Assembly: GCA_038025085.1 (NCBI GenBank)
Contig: CM076139.1
Location: 46,604,807-46,668,806, forward strand
DNA: 64,000 nucleotides
Direction of reading: 5' to 3'
From: Tetragonia tetragonoides
Lineage: Eukaryota > Streptophyta > Magnoliopsida > Caryophyllales > Aizoaceae
The notes below the pieces were generated by a model. That model saw only the letters and a program-made list of their open reading frames with translations. It did no database searches and had not been told where the DNA came from. The position numbers were made by a program, and so were the translations under genes. Below, piece by piece: positions 47,265 to 58,762 of the stretch; positions within the stretch are counted from its first letter, which is position 1, and every line of letters starts with the position of its first letter.

Positions 47265-50200
47265 TTGATTCACTTTGGATCTATTCCTTCTCCTCATCAT
47301 ACTAGAATTGTCTCTTCTTCTTCTTATGCTGGCAGTAGCTCTTCTAGTTCTGCTCTGCCTATTGCCTCAGGGATCTCACAGGATCAATATGATCAGTTGA
47401 TTGGACTTCTTTGCAAACAAACTTTGGATTCTCCTCAATCTGATAAGGTTGCTCTTGGAACTTCCATGATGGCAGGTAAAGGATTATGTCTCTTTAATGC
47501 ATTGTCTGATTTAACTTGGATTATTGATAGTGGTGCCACAGACCATGTTACACCTAACCTTCATCATTTCAGTACATATAAGCCTGTTCCTCACCCTTGC
47601 TCTATGACAATGCCTGATGGTAGACAAAAACCTGTTTTACATATTGGTTCAGTTCAGGTCACTCCTGATTTACTCCTTCATAATGTGTTACATGTTCCCA
47701 CTTTCCATTTCAATTTGATTTCTGCTGGTAAATTGACTAAACAACTGAATTCTCATGTTATTTTCACTCCCACATCATGTCATATTCAGGAACCGACGAG
47801 CAAGGTTCTGGATCTTAGTAAAGAACTCAATGATCTCTACTATATATACTGCAAGGACAAGCTTCCTACAGTTTCAGCCCAAACACAATCTTCCAGTTTT
47901 ACTTCTGCTTTAACAGATGCCAATCTGTGGCACTACTGATTAGGTCACATACCTTATGACAAGCTCAAGTACATTAGTTCAATTCCTTCAAATTGTAATA
48001 AAAACCTCAGTGTGTGTCAAGTTTGTCCTAAAGCTAGACATCATAGGTCTTCACTTCATATGAGTTTTTCTGTAACTTCTCATGTTTTTGATCTTATACA
48101 TGTAGATCTTTGGGGACCCTATCATCAATGTACTTACAATGGTTTCAAGTACTTTCTTACTATTGTAGATGATTTTTCAAGGTCCACTTGGACAGTCCTT
48201 CTTTCTCACAAAAGTAATGCTTTTCCTGTGCTTAGATCCTTTTTTGCCTTTGTCAAAACACAGTTCAATATTGTTGTCAAGTCCATAAGATCTGATAATG
48301 GACTTGAATTTACTGAAGGTTCTGCTCCTAGTTTGTTCCTTCAGAAAGGGATGTCCCCTCAAACTTCTTATGTTGGGACCCCTCAACAAAATGCTGATGT
48401 TGAACGTAAACATAGACACATCTTAGAAACAGTCAGAGCTCTTCATTTTCAAGCCAATTTACAACTTAAATATTGGGGAGAATGTTTACTCACTGCTACT
48501 GTTCTTGTTAACAGGATGCCCCTTTCTGTTCTTCAAAATAAAAGTCCTTATGAGATTCTTTATAATAAACTCCCACAATACAATTTTCTTAAGAGTTTTG
48601 GTTTCCTTTGTTTTGCATCCACCTCAGCACAACATAGGGACAAGTTCAAACCCAGAGTTGACCCTTGCATCTTTTTGGGTCACCCTCATGGCAAGAAAGG
48701 ATACAAGCTCCTTAATCTAGTGTCTCACAAGATTTTTGTTAGTCGTGATGTCATTTTCCATGAGTCTATGTTTCCTTATCATCACATTCCAAATACTGAG
48801 CCACCTACTCTCCCTTCTTCTATTTTTCTAGATTTTCCCTCTTCTACAATCACTTCTTCTGTTTCTCCAAATAATTCAGATATTCCTCTTAGTCCTTATG
48901 ATTCTTATTCTTCTCCTGTCTCTCCTACTTCATTTGTTCCTCCTCCTCCTTCTTCTTCTACTTCATCATCTGCTCCTCATCTCAGAAAGTCTATCAGGGT
49001 CTCTAAGCCACCATCATACCTTAATCAATACAAATGCAACTTAACCAATACTACTGTTACACCCTATTCATCTACTACTGACACTATTTCTTCTCCTAGC
49101 CATTGGTGCAATCTTGTCCAATTTTCTACCTAGCCTCTCACTCATCAAGCTCACATATCTCACCTCACATCTTTTACTAAACCAAAATCCTACAAACAAG
49201 CTTCCAATAATCCAGGTTGGGTTAAGGCAATGCAAAAATAGATAGATGCTTTACAAGCTAACAATACATGGCAAGTTTCTGATATTCCACAGGGCAAGAA
49301 GGCTATTTCAAGCAAATGGGTCTATAAGACTAAGTTGAATTCAGATGGTACTTTGGAGAGATTAAAGGCTAGAATTGTGATCATGGGCAACACTCAGAAG
49401 CTAGGGATTGATTTCAATGAGACTTTTTCTCCTGTTGTGAAAATGTCTACTATTAGGGCTGTCATGGCCCTTGCTGCATCAAGACACTGGGATGTGTTTC
49501 AATTGAATGTTAATAATGCCTTTTTGCATGGTGATCTCCATAAGGAGATTTATATGAAAATGCCTGAAGGAATTCCCAACCCTGAAAATAAAGTATGCAG
49601 ACTAACCAAGTCTTTGTATGGTCTGAGACAAGCATCAAGATAGTGGTTTGAAAAGCTCAATTCCTCTTTGATTAGTCTGGGGTACATTCAGTCCAAGAAT
49701 GATTACAGCCTCTTCTTGAAGACTGTTGGTGATTCTATCACAATTGTTGCTGTCTATGTGGATGACATTTTGGTCACAGGTTCCAATCCACAAGAGATTA
49801 TTTCTCTGAAATCTCATCTTAATTGTTTTTTTGGCATCAAGGATCTGGGTAAACTCCATTATTTCCTTGGTTTTGAGGTTGGTTATCTACCCTCTGGGGT
49901 CTCTTTAACAGAGAAGAAATTCACTAAAGAGTTGCTTGAAGAAACTGGGTTTAGTGATTCCAAATCTGTTTACACACCTCTTCCCATCAATCTCAAGTTG
50001 TATGCTGATCAAGGTGACCTTTTACCAGATCCTACACATTATAGAACCATCATTGGGAAGCTGAATTTTCTGACCCATACTAGGCCAGACTTATGTTTTG
50101 CTGTACAAACATTAAGTCAATTCATGCAGCAACCAAGGTTCCCTCATCTTCATGCCTTAGAGCATGTCTTAAGGTATATTAAAGGCACAACAGGTCAAGG

Positions 50201-50714
50201 TAGCATTATTCATGCCTCTCCTCAGCTAAAGTTGCAAGCATTCAGTAATTCTGATTGGGGTTCCTGTCCTACTTCTAGAAGATCTGTCACTGGTTACTTA
50301 GTGCTCCTAGGAAATTCCCCTATCAGTTGGAAGTCTAAGAAGCAGGGGACTGTCTCTAAATCTTCAGCTAGAGCTGAATACAGGGCTATGCAGCAAGCAG
50401 CTTCAGAAGTGACTTGGTTGGTTAGGTTACTGGAGGAACTAGGTGTATATGATCTCAAGCCTGTTCAGCTTCATTGTGACAATCAGAGTGCTTTACATAT
50501 AGCCAAAAACCCAGTGTTCCATGAGCGTACTAAACATATAGAAATTGATTGCCATTTCACTAGAGATAAGGTTTTGGAAGGCCTCTTGCAACTAAGTTAC
50601 TTACCTACTCAGCATCAGTTGGCTGATGACTTAAAGATATTGCCTTCAAAACAGCAATGGGATCTTTTGCTCAACCTTGGCATGCTAGCTCAGCCATCCC
50701 AAGCTTGCGGGGCG
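47265..50714 (+). pseudogene. copia polyprotein (pro-int-RT-RNaseH) with four nonsense codons, no frameshift
   Basis: A single reading frame runs the whole 3.4 kb. Protease has IIDSGATDHVTP. GAG-pre-integrase is cut at LWHY by TGA (47937-47939). The integrase core keeps IHVDLWGPYH, IRSDNGLEF and the Glu of VERKHRH. A TAG at 49131-49133 and another at 49239-49241 precede reverse transcriptase (KWVYKTKLNSDG, QLNVNNAFLHGDL). A TAG at 49641-49643 interrupts LRQASR-WF, then VAVYVDDILVTG and RNase H (SNSDWGSCPT, ERTKHIEIDCHF) follow. There are no indels that shift frame. The gag coding region is absent. The TGA and the last TAG are single C-to-T changes from expected Arg and Gln codons. A transposon relic, not a host gene. 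Confidence 0.9.
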
Positions 50715-50729
50715 GGGGGGGGGGGGGGG

Positions 50730-50987
50730 GTTGGGACCCTCTTAGTCAGTACCACATCATCACTCTCCTCTAACAAACTCCACCTCAGCACAAAGTTAGT
50801 TACAGAGAATTATTACAACATTAGTTTATTTATTATGTTAATACAGTAGATTGTACATATAAGTCATTCTATAGCTTGTAACGAACTTGATTCATTCAAT
50901 ACAAATTCTGCTCATTCATGAGCTTCTCTCTCTACAAAATTATTCTCTCTCAATGTGTTCATTAGCTCAAGATCATGAATCATAACA
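50730..50987 (+). repeat. 3' LTR of the plus-strand copia element
   Basis: About 258 bp, ending GAATCATAACA before the CTCCA duplication. The first base (T of TG) has been replaced or lost next to the G run. Confidence 0.9.
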
Positions 50988-50992
50988 CTCCA

Positions 50993-51454
50993 ACAAGGCG
51001 CAAACCTCCTAATTCTATTTCTAAAGTAGGCGCAGGCTTACCCCTCTGCTCAGCAAGTAAAGAGATGTATGAGGTGGTTTTGGGAGGCAAATTCAATTAT
51101 GTTCTTCACGGCTTTACTTGTGTGAATGGGAAAAATCACAAATGTGAGATAAAAACAATTGATTTGATTGTTTTTGGATCAAAATTGATTTGATTGTTAA
51201 TAACGACAAGTTCGATTTCAATATTGCAATTTTGGTTCCTTTTGGTTCGGTCAGTTATCAATTCAAATTTTTTTTTTTTGGTTTGTCTTTCTTGTTTTCC
51301 ATTACTCTATGTCAACGTGTTCGAAATTGATCAAGCAGTTGATTAGTACAATAAAGTGATTTTTAAACGATTCACAAAGAGTGTTGTATGCCGAAAAAAT
51401 TGAAGATATATTATAAGTTGGGGGTGGGAAAGGGAGCCTAAAGTTAAACGAAGG
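50993..51454. other. spacer between copia and LINE insertions
   Basis: Probably part of the older Mutator-like unit: GGCGCAAACC and GGCGCAGGCT words continue those left of the copia. No gene seen. The LINE's 5' target duplication is at its right edge. Confidence 0.35.
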
Positions 51455-51557
51455 GTATTTTCCTAATCTCCTCTCCAAAGTTTGTGCATTCTAAAAGTCA
51501 TTAAGGTTTAGGAGTTATTCGCCTAAATTTTTTCTCTCTCTAGAACCCTTCTCCTCC

Positions 51558-53498
51558 ATGGAGGAGCCTCACCCATCTCAAGAAGAAGCAGATCAACTCA
51601 ATCGTTCCACTAGAAAGTTTAAGCGTGGGCGTACGTCTTCGGACGCCCAGCAAGAAGGTCTAGCCATGGAGGATGGCCATCGTGCCTATATCCCTGCCGT
51701 GAATCCTAACGTCAACCACCATCGTTCTGCGATGCGCCATCTCTCCTTCAAGGAAATTATGGAAAATGCGGAAAAAGCTTTGGTTTCCCCATATCTTGAC
51801 ACTCTTGATCTGGATAGCCAATGGGAAGATGATGACCTAGTAGATGACACTCCTCCTGACAATGACGACCCTCACTGCCCAACAATTCTCTTATCGGCTG
51901 AAGAAAAGGCAGTGCTTCACCGCCCATGGCGCAAAGCTATTATTGTTCGTATGCTCAACAAAGGACCTGGCTTTTTGCAACTACGTAGACGTCTCCAATC
52001 TAAATGGGCTCTAAAGGGGGAATTCAGAATGATTGACGTAGGGTGTGATCACTATGTTATCAAATTTGCTAGTATTGACGACCTTAATCATGTCCTCACA
52101 CAGGCACCTTAGATCATCAATGACAATTATATTGTTATTAGGAGATGGACCCCCAATTTCCTCCAGGACGAGGAACCTGTGCGTTTTCTCACTGCCTGGA
52201 TTCGTATTCCACGAATCAGTGTAGAATACTTCAATGCTCACTTCCTTAAACGCATTGCTAATAAGATTGGTAAAATAAATAATATTGATCGCACCACGAC
52301 GGATGTTAGGCGTGGGCAATATACCAGGTTGAACGTGGAGGTGGATCTCACAAAGCCACTCCTCTCCAAATTCATGTTTAATGGTTGAGTTTGGCGTATT
52401 GAGTGGGAAAGTCTCAGGTCTGTGTGCTTTCATTGTGGCAAGCTAGGGCACTTGGAAGAGTTTTGCTCGGCCAAGGGTGGTGATGTTCCTGCTATCGTGT
52501 CTCCAAATGACCCCCGACGTGACCCAACCATGGCCTACCCAGTCAATCAACCTGAGATTTTGGAAAACTATGGCGAGTGGATGATGGTGAAAATCTCCAC
52601 AAAGAAGCGCCAACCAAGGCCTCCTCCCACTAATGGTGGTAATCCTGGGGTAGCTGCAACCACTGGTAGCGGTGGAAGGGCAGGAGCTTCGAGAGGGCGG
52701 CGAAACCCGGCCCGTCAAGGCTAAACCTCACAAGTCCACATCCTGACCCGTAACGGCCAAAGCGAGCAAGGCCCGCAAATCACGGGTTCGAGATTTGACG
52801 CACTGGAAAACATGAAAACTGAAGATTTACCTCCTCACAACTCGGATTTACCCCCTAATTCGGAGGAGCATATCTTGGAACAACAGAATAATTCCTCTTT
52901 TAATGGGGAATTTTTTGTTGAGGATTTGACAAAGGAATTCACGGAGGAAATAAATCCAAATGTGGAAGAATTTACTTCTTCTTTGCCTACGCCTCCCCAC
53001 AATGATACGACCCAAAATAATTCACAAAAAGCCCACAAGAAAGCAACTCAAGAAAAGACCAACAAAAATAAACCTCCAAACAAACCTCTCACAGACCCAT
53101 CCATGACAACCAACACGACCCATACTCCCATGGCACCCTCTAGCTCTCCTCATGATCCAACACTGGGCACACCCCGACACCCTTTCACCAACAATATCCT
53201 TAGCCCACCATTTCCACGTGAGCCTCTCCACTCCATCACAAACTCCCTGTTCTCCTTTTCAAGTCGTATCATACCTAGTCATGGTCTCAGCTCCATCGCC
53301 TTCCCGCACTCTAATGACCCACCATCCCAAGAGCAGGGCCAGGATCTTGAGTCTAACCACACTGATATGTTGATCACGACCATGGAACAAACCTCCCCCT
53401 CTGAAACTAATGGGGAGGAGGAGCTTGGCTACTCTAACTTGCCTCTCTCCAATCATGACACCCACAATGACCAAGGTAGCTCAAGTGTAGCTATCTAG
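51558..53498 (+). pseudogene. LINE ORF1: DUF4283-type domain and CCHC zinc knuckle, three stops
   Basis: A start at 51558 (MEEPHPSQEEADQLNRSTRK) opens a frame that stays in register to a stop at 53496-53498, about 646 codons. The N-terminal half has the DUF4283 pattern typical of plant L1 ORF1 (RMLNKGPGFLQLRRRLQSKW, later WIRIPRISVEYF). The knuckle CFHCGKLGHLEEFC lies near 52425-52466. The tail is Pro/Ser/Thr-rich. Nonsense codons: TAG 52110-52112 (where Trp is expected), TGA 52386-52388 (where Arg is expected) and TAA 52722-52724. No frameshift. ORF1 proteins bind element RNA. Confidence 0.82.
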
Positions 53499-53532
53499 TT
53501 ACCAGACGGTACAATTTGTCTCACTCCATTTT

Positions 53533-56500
53533 GTGGATTGTGCCCATCCAATGTCAATTTATCCCTCCTATGTTGTTTCCATGAATATTTTAGTCTGGAA
53601 TACTAGAGGCGCTGGCAGTAAGGAGTTTCTGAATACTCTTCGTGACCTTATTCATACTCACAAACCTTCGATCATTGCCTTGGTCGAAACTTGGGTGAGT
53701 GGAACTCAAATTGGATATACAGGGGTTCTCCGCGTTGAAGCTCAAGGCTTCAATGGAGGAATATGGCTTCTTTGGAGGCCTGCTGAGGTCACGATTACAC
53801 CATTGATCACTCATCACCAACATATCACAGTGAGTGTATCACAGGGTGGTACGTTGTCGTGGGTGTTCTCCGCCATTTATGGCAGCCCACACGAGCAAAC
53901 AAGAGCAGAACTATGGTCCCAACTCTCCACCTTTGCTCTCTCTAATTCCAGACCTTGGATGCTTGCTGGGAACTGGAATGAAACCCGAAGCTTAGAGGAG
54001 AGGTCGGGTAACTCTTCTGGCATGGAATGAAGGTGTAGAAGATTTGAGCAATGGATTGAATACACTCAACTTATTGATCTTGGTTACCTTGGTCCAAAGT
54101 TCACTTGGAATCGAGGTCGATCTCAAACCACGAGATCAAGTGCGCGACTTGATCGTGCTTTGTCTGATGTTACGTAGAGAGAGACATTCCCTGAGGCTGT
54201 AGTCAAACACCTTGCGACAAACAGATCAGATCATTGCCCTCTCTTAATCAATTTGAATGGTTTTATCCCAATCAATCCCCAAAATCACCCTTTTCGATTT
54301 CAAGTGGCTTGGTTATTACATGATGATTTTGTTCCTTTTCTCGAAAGCATGTGGCTCAAAGGAACGCCTCTCCCTTGAGCTTTATCTTCAATTAAGGATC
54401 ATTTACTCCAATGGAATAAGGAGACTTTGGCAACTTATTCCAGAGGAAGAAAAGAATCTGGGCACGTCTAGGAGGGATTCAAAAGCAACTATCCTCACGC
54501 ACAACATCAGGGCTCCTGAGGATTGAACTGAAGCTGAGACAACAACTTGATGAAGTACTTGACCAGATCAATCTTTTCTGGTTTCAGAAGTCGCGGACTG
54601 AGCTTCTGCTTGAAGGAGACAGAAACTCAAATTTTTCCACGCTAGCACGCTTATCAGACGTAAAAGGAACCGCGTTGAATCCTTACAAACTTCAGAGAAT
54701 GTATGGGTTTATGAGGCAGATGAACTGCAGATGTTGGTTACTAATTTCTTCAAAGGAATTTACATAGATGATGCTCCACATCCTGGTCCTTTTGACCTCC
54801 CTCGAGGTCGGATTCCTAGACTTTCACTAGCAGAGTTCCAACTCCTTTCACGCCGCTTCTCCAGCGCGGACATTAAGGAAGCTTTGGACGCAATGAGCCC
54901 ATTCAAGGCCCCTGGGCCAGATGGGTTCCACGCAATCTTTTATCAAAGGAACTGGTCCATTGTGTGCAATGAGGTTAGTGAGCTTGCCCTTGCGATCCGT
55001 AATGGCACTTCATCTCCTGAGGTGATCAACGAGTCTCTCATTGTGCTCATCCCGAAAATAGAGAGTTCGGAGCGCGCGAGTCATCTTCGCCCAATCGCCC
55101 TTTGTAATGTAATTTTCAAAATCATCACCAAGTCCATAGTGAACAAGTTGAAAATCATCCTCCCCAAGGTTATTGAACCCACTCAAACAAGCTTCATCGC
55201 AAGGAGACATATAACTGACAATATAGTCATTGTACAAGAGATCTTGCACTCGATGAGGCGGAATAAAGCACAACCAGGTATGATGGCTATTAAGATCGAT
55301 TTGGAGAAAGCCTACGATCGTATCCGATGGTCTTTTCTTTGTGATACGCTTGTAGAACTCGGCATCCCTCTCTCTTTAACTGAGGTTATCATGGGGTGTG
55401 TGACAACCACCCGAATGCGCTTTCTTTGGAATGGCTCTATGACGGAGGATTTTATCCCCAGTCGTGGAGTCCGTCAAGGGGATCCGTTATCGCCTTATCT
55501 CTTTGTCCTTTGTATGGAGCGCCTCACACACATAATCAATGAGGCTGTTGCCATGGGTGCGTGGAAAACAGTTACAACAAGTAATGGAGGCCTTGAGCTA
55601 TCCCATCTCTTCTTTGCGGACGACCTTGTTCTCTTTGCAGAAGCATCTATTGAGCAATTGGAAGTGATCAAATATTGTCTGCAAAAATTTTGTGATGTAT
55701 CGGGTGAAAAGGTGAATTTTAACAAGTCCACTGTTTGCTTCTCCAATGGTGTTGATCCTGCTACTGCAACTGAGATTGGGCTGGCGGCCAACATGACAGT
55801 CACAGATGACTTGGGCACGTACTTGGGCGTGCCTACAGCCCAAGGAAGAATGACGCGTAGTAGGTACCAATGTGTTCTAGATAGAGTAAACTCAAGACTC
55901 TCGGGCTGGAAGTCCAAATACCTCTCAATGGCGGGGCGATTAACGTTGGCCCAATCCGCTATATCTAATATCCCCTACTACTCAATGCAGACTGCACTTC
56001 TCCCTCGGGGTGTTTGTGATGAGATTGATAAAAAAAACCCGTGGTTTTATTTGGGGAAGTACAGAGGAGCAAAAAAGAATTCATCTTGTGAGTTGGCCAA
56101 CGCTTATTAAGCCTAAGGCATACGGGGGCCTAGGGTTACGCTCTATGAGACAAATAAATGCAGCATTCCTTACAAAGCTAGGGTGGAGAACTCTCATGGA
56201 ACCCTTGAGCCTCTGGTCTCGTGTTGTACGTAGCAAGTATTGTGCTGGTCGTTGTGACATAGACATGTTTACACCCCAAAAGAATATGTCGAATATTTGG
56301 AAGGGGATGGTTGAGGCTGCCCCGACACTACGAGCAGGTGTGAGAACGGTTCTTGGGGATGGACGCAGCACTTTCTTTTGGCTCCATCACTGGGCTACAG
56401 ACCACCCTCTCGAGAGGGACGCAACCCAATCGCTTAGTGACGAGGTCCCAAGCAAAACAGTTGCTGATTATTGGGATGGGGAGAGATGGAAGTGGGATGA

Positions 56501-57677
56501 GTTTACATCACTCCTCCCTTATCAACTTATTCAATGCATTGCAGGCCATACTGTAGTTCATGCCCTTGATGCTCGAGATCGACTTTCATGGGATAGAACT
56601 GGGTCAGGTTCCTTCTCCGTCAAGTCAGCGCTCGAGATTGTTAGGGAAGGGCAAGATGGCACGAATGAACAAATTTGGAAGCAGATTTGGTCAGTGGCAG
56701 CACCACAGCGGGTTCGAAACTTCCTTTTGCTTTCTCTCCACGATAGTTTTCTATCCAACTCAAACCGTGTGCGGCGTCACTTAGCCACGGATGCTTCGTG
56801 CGGGTGTTGCGGGTGCCCGGATGAAACAGGGCTCCACATTCTCCGAGATTGCCCCAAAGCAAAGAAGGTTTGGAGAGAACTAATGCCTAGTGATAATCAG
56901 GGTTCCTTTTTCAACTCCTCTTTGGTTGGCTGGATCTCGTGCAATATACAAGACAAGGGGGAATGGGCCTCCATCTTTGCAAACACCCTCTGGTGGTTAT
57001 GGCGCTGGAGAAATATGCGGACATTGGGTGACCCTGAGGACATCCCTTTTCATCAAGGTCACTTTGTGAGGTCTCGAGCCCATGAGTATCTCGAGGTCGA
57101 GTCCAAACGCCAAGCTCGGCTGTGTGGGCAGAAGCGGGGTAGGATAGAAACTCACGTGAAATGGGAATTTCCACCACTTGGGTGGGTCAAGCTCAACACA
57201 GATGGAGCTGCAAAAGGAAACCCGGGTCTAGCGGGTGGTGGAGGTATCTTCCGATCAGACAATGGTGCTTTTCTTAAAGCATTCGTGGCAAAAATGGGGC
57301 ATGGGACTGCGTTAATGGCCGAGCTAATGGGCATTCTTCATGGCCTTCGCCTAGCCAAACAACTTAAAATCCCAAAGTTAGTGTTAGAGATGGACTCGGA
57401 GCTAGCCTTCAACATGATCCGTTCTCCTACACCGCAATTTAGCCCATACTTCTTCCTCCTGGAGCAAAGCAAAGAGATTATCCGGTGTACGAACTGGAGG
57501 TTTAGAATCCAACATGCTTACAGAGAAGCCAATGGAGCTGCGGATTGGCTTGCGAACTTTAGTTTTACTAATTTAGATTTTTATAAGGAATTTGATGCCC
57601 CCATCCCTAGCATGATGCCTATCCTCTTTGCAGACCTTGTTGGTGTTGCAAAACCTAGGATGGCCGTTATTTCTTAG
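53533..57677 (+). pseudogene. LINE ORF2: endonuclease, reverse transcriptase, zinc-binding region, RNase H; broken
   Basis: The endonuclease starts near MNILVWNTRGAGSK (53581) and shows ALVETWVSG and AIYGSP. It is cut by TGA 54028-54030, TAG 54175-54177 and TGA 54376-54378, then by small indels near 54430 and 54640. Reverse transcriptase (54731-56040) keeps FKAPGPDGFHAIFYQ, MAIKIDLEKAYDR, GVRQGDPLSPYLF and the catalytic FFADDLVLF. An A-run indel near 56030 shifts frame again. The last part (56040-57677) has the zinc-binding reverse-transcriptase C-region (CGCCGCPDETGLHILRDCP) and an RNase H fold (LNTDGAAKGNPGLAGGGG, LMAELMGILHGL, LEMDSELAF). RNase H at the C-terminus marks the plant L1 lineage that has gained this domain. 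Confidence 0.88.
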
Positions 57678-58167
57678 TTTTGTGTTTTGTTTGTTGGGCG
57701 TTAACGCCTCCCTTTGTTACCAAAAAAAAAAAAAAAAAGTTAAAAGAAGGATTAAAATGATAAAGTTTTATTAGGGGTGCGATATTGTTTAAAAATGGTG
57801 TAATATCAATGCGAATTATTTTTTTTTTTTATTTTTTTTTCATTTTTGAACTGTCAACTCAACAACACGATATAAAAAAATAAAAAAAAATACAAAGAAA
57901 AACAGAAATTATAAAGGGTGTTACTAAATACCGCCCCTAAATTACTACCTACCGCCCCCCCAAATTCCAATTTTGCCCTTTTTTAAATTTTCACTCATCC
58001 TCTCCCTCTCTAACTCTCACACCAATTCTCCCTCTCTACCACCCACTCTCATACCCAATCTTCATCAACATTCACTCAAGCAACGGCCGCGGATGTCTGC
58101 CGGCGACCAGGAAGTGCCGTCGACGGTGGCGGAGGTAAATTTTTTTTTTGCACATTTTTTTTGCACA

Positions 58168-58356
58168 GTCGTCTGCGATTTCAGACTCACCCATGGGTGA
58201 GTCGTCTGCGATTTCTGACTCACCCTTGGGTGAGTCGTCTGCGATTTCAGACTCACCCTTGGGTGAGTCGAGATCGACAGACGACTGACCCTTGGGTGAG
58301 TCGAAAATCGCAGACGACTCATCCATGGGTGAGTCGGAAATTTCAGACGAGTGTGC
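58168..58356. repeat. 33-bp palindromic tandem repeat, 5 units plus part
   Basis: The period is exactly 33 bp (starts at 58168, 58201, 58234, 58267, 58300, 58333). Each unit ends or begins with the palindrome GACTCACCCATGGGTGAGTC or a near copy (CCTTGG centre). The first three units carry GTCGTCTGCGATTTC; the later ones carry its reverse complement, so the whole array is also one inverted repeat. Confidence 0.9.
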
Positions 58357-58365
58357 AAAAAAAAT

Positions 58366-58400
58366 ATTATTATTATTGTTATTTATTATTATTATTATTA

Positions 58401-58445
<45 letters not shown>

Positions 58446-58463
58446 TATTGTTATTATTATTAA

Positions 58464-58505
<42 letters not shown>
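58366..58505. repeat. (ATT)n tract in left arm
   Basis: Nearly continuous TTA/ATT triplets. It produces poly-Ile/Leu/Tyr frames on both strands that are not genes. Confidence 0.95.
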
Positions 58506-58589
58506 TGATTATTGTTTAATTAATTAAAAATGTGAAATGATAGAGGGGAGGAGCCGGTAAATCGGTGCCGAGCTAGTTCACTAAATAAC

Positions 58590-58717
58590 CTCGGCACCGA
58601 TTTACCGGCTCCTCCCCTCTATCATTTCACATTTTTAATTAATTAAACAATAATCAGTAGTAGTAATAATAATAATATTAATAATAATAACAATAAATAA
58701 TAATAATAATAACAATA

Positions 58718-58762
<45 letters not shown>

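Larger units (their letters stand above)
46937..50987 (+). mobile_element. gag-less, inactivated Ty1/copia retrotransposon
   Basis: The LTRs at 46937-47177 and about 50730-50987 are flanked by a perfect 5-bp duplication, CTCCA (46932-46936, 50988-50992). The primer-binding site TGGTATCAGAG starts at 47178. The LTRs differ by about seven substitutions and an 18-bp indel (roughly 3 % divergence), so it is older than the minus-strand copia. Internally the gag and zinc-knuckle region is missing; the frame starts close to protease. A run of about 17 G in the polypurine tract abuts the 3' LTR. Confidence 0.93.
51455..57736 (+). mobile_element. full-length but inactive L1-type LINE with C-terminal RNase H
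   Basis: A 6.3-kb non-LTR retrotransposon. ORF1 (gag-like, zinc knuckle) and ORF2 (endonuclease, reverse transcriptase, zinc-binding region, RNase H) are followed by a short 3' UTR ending GCCTCCCTTTGTTACC and about 17 A. The 14-bp target duplication AAGTTAAACGAAGG (51441-51454) matches AAGTTAAAAGAAGG (57737-57750) with one mismatch, so the copy is complete at both ends. Multiple stops and frameshifts make it inactive. Confidence 0.92.
46655..57813. mobile_element. older Mutator-like unit hosting a copia and a LINE insertion (tentative)
   Basis: The left end GGGTGGTGCTAAATACCATA resembles the ends of the Mutator-like element at 57916 (GTTACTAAATACCGCCCC, GCTAAATACCGCCCC). A weak inverted partner lies near 57775-57813 (shared TTTAAACAATA, then CGCACC). 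Next to the copia insertion are repeats of GGCGCAACTTTGTAAAA (46880-46935), in a subterminal position like the arrays of the younger element. Right boundary and target duplication are uncertain. Confidence 0.3.
57916..58574 (+). repeat. left inverted arm of the Mutator-like element
   Basis: 659 bp. Contains an ATG at 58093 with a short open frame MSAGDQEVPSTVAE ending in a GCGGAG/GTAAAT splice donor at 58134, preceded by a CT-rich leader. The right arm's copy reads MSAGEPSTVAE, shorter by 9 bp in frame. Confidence 0.8.
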
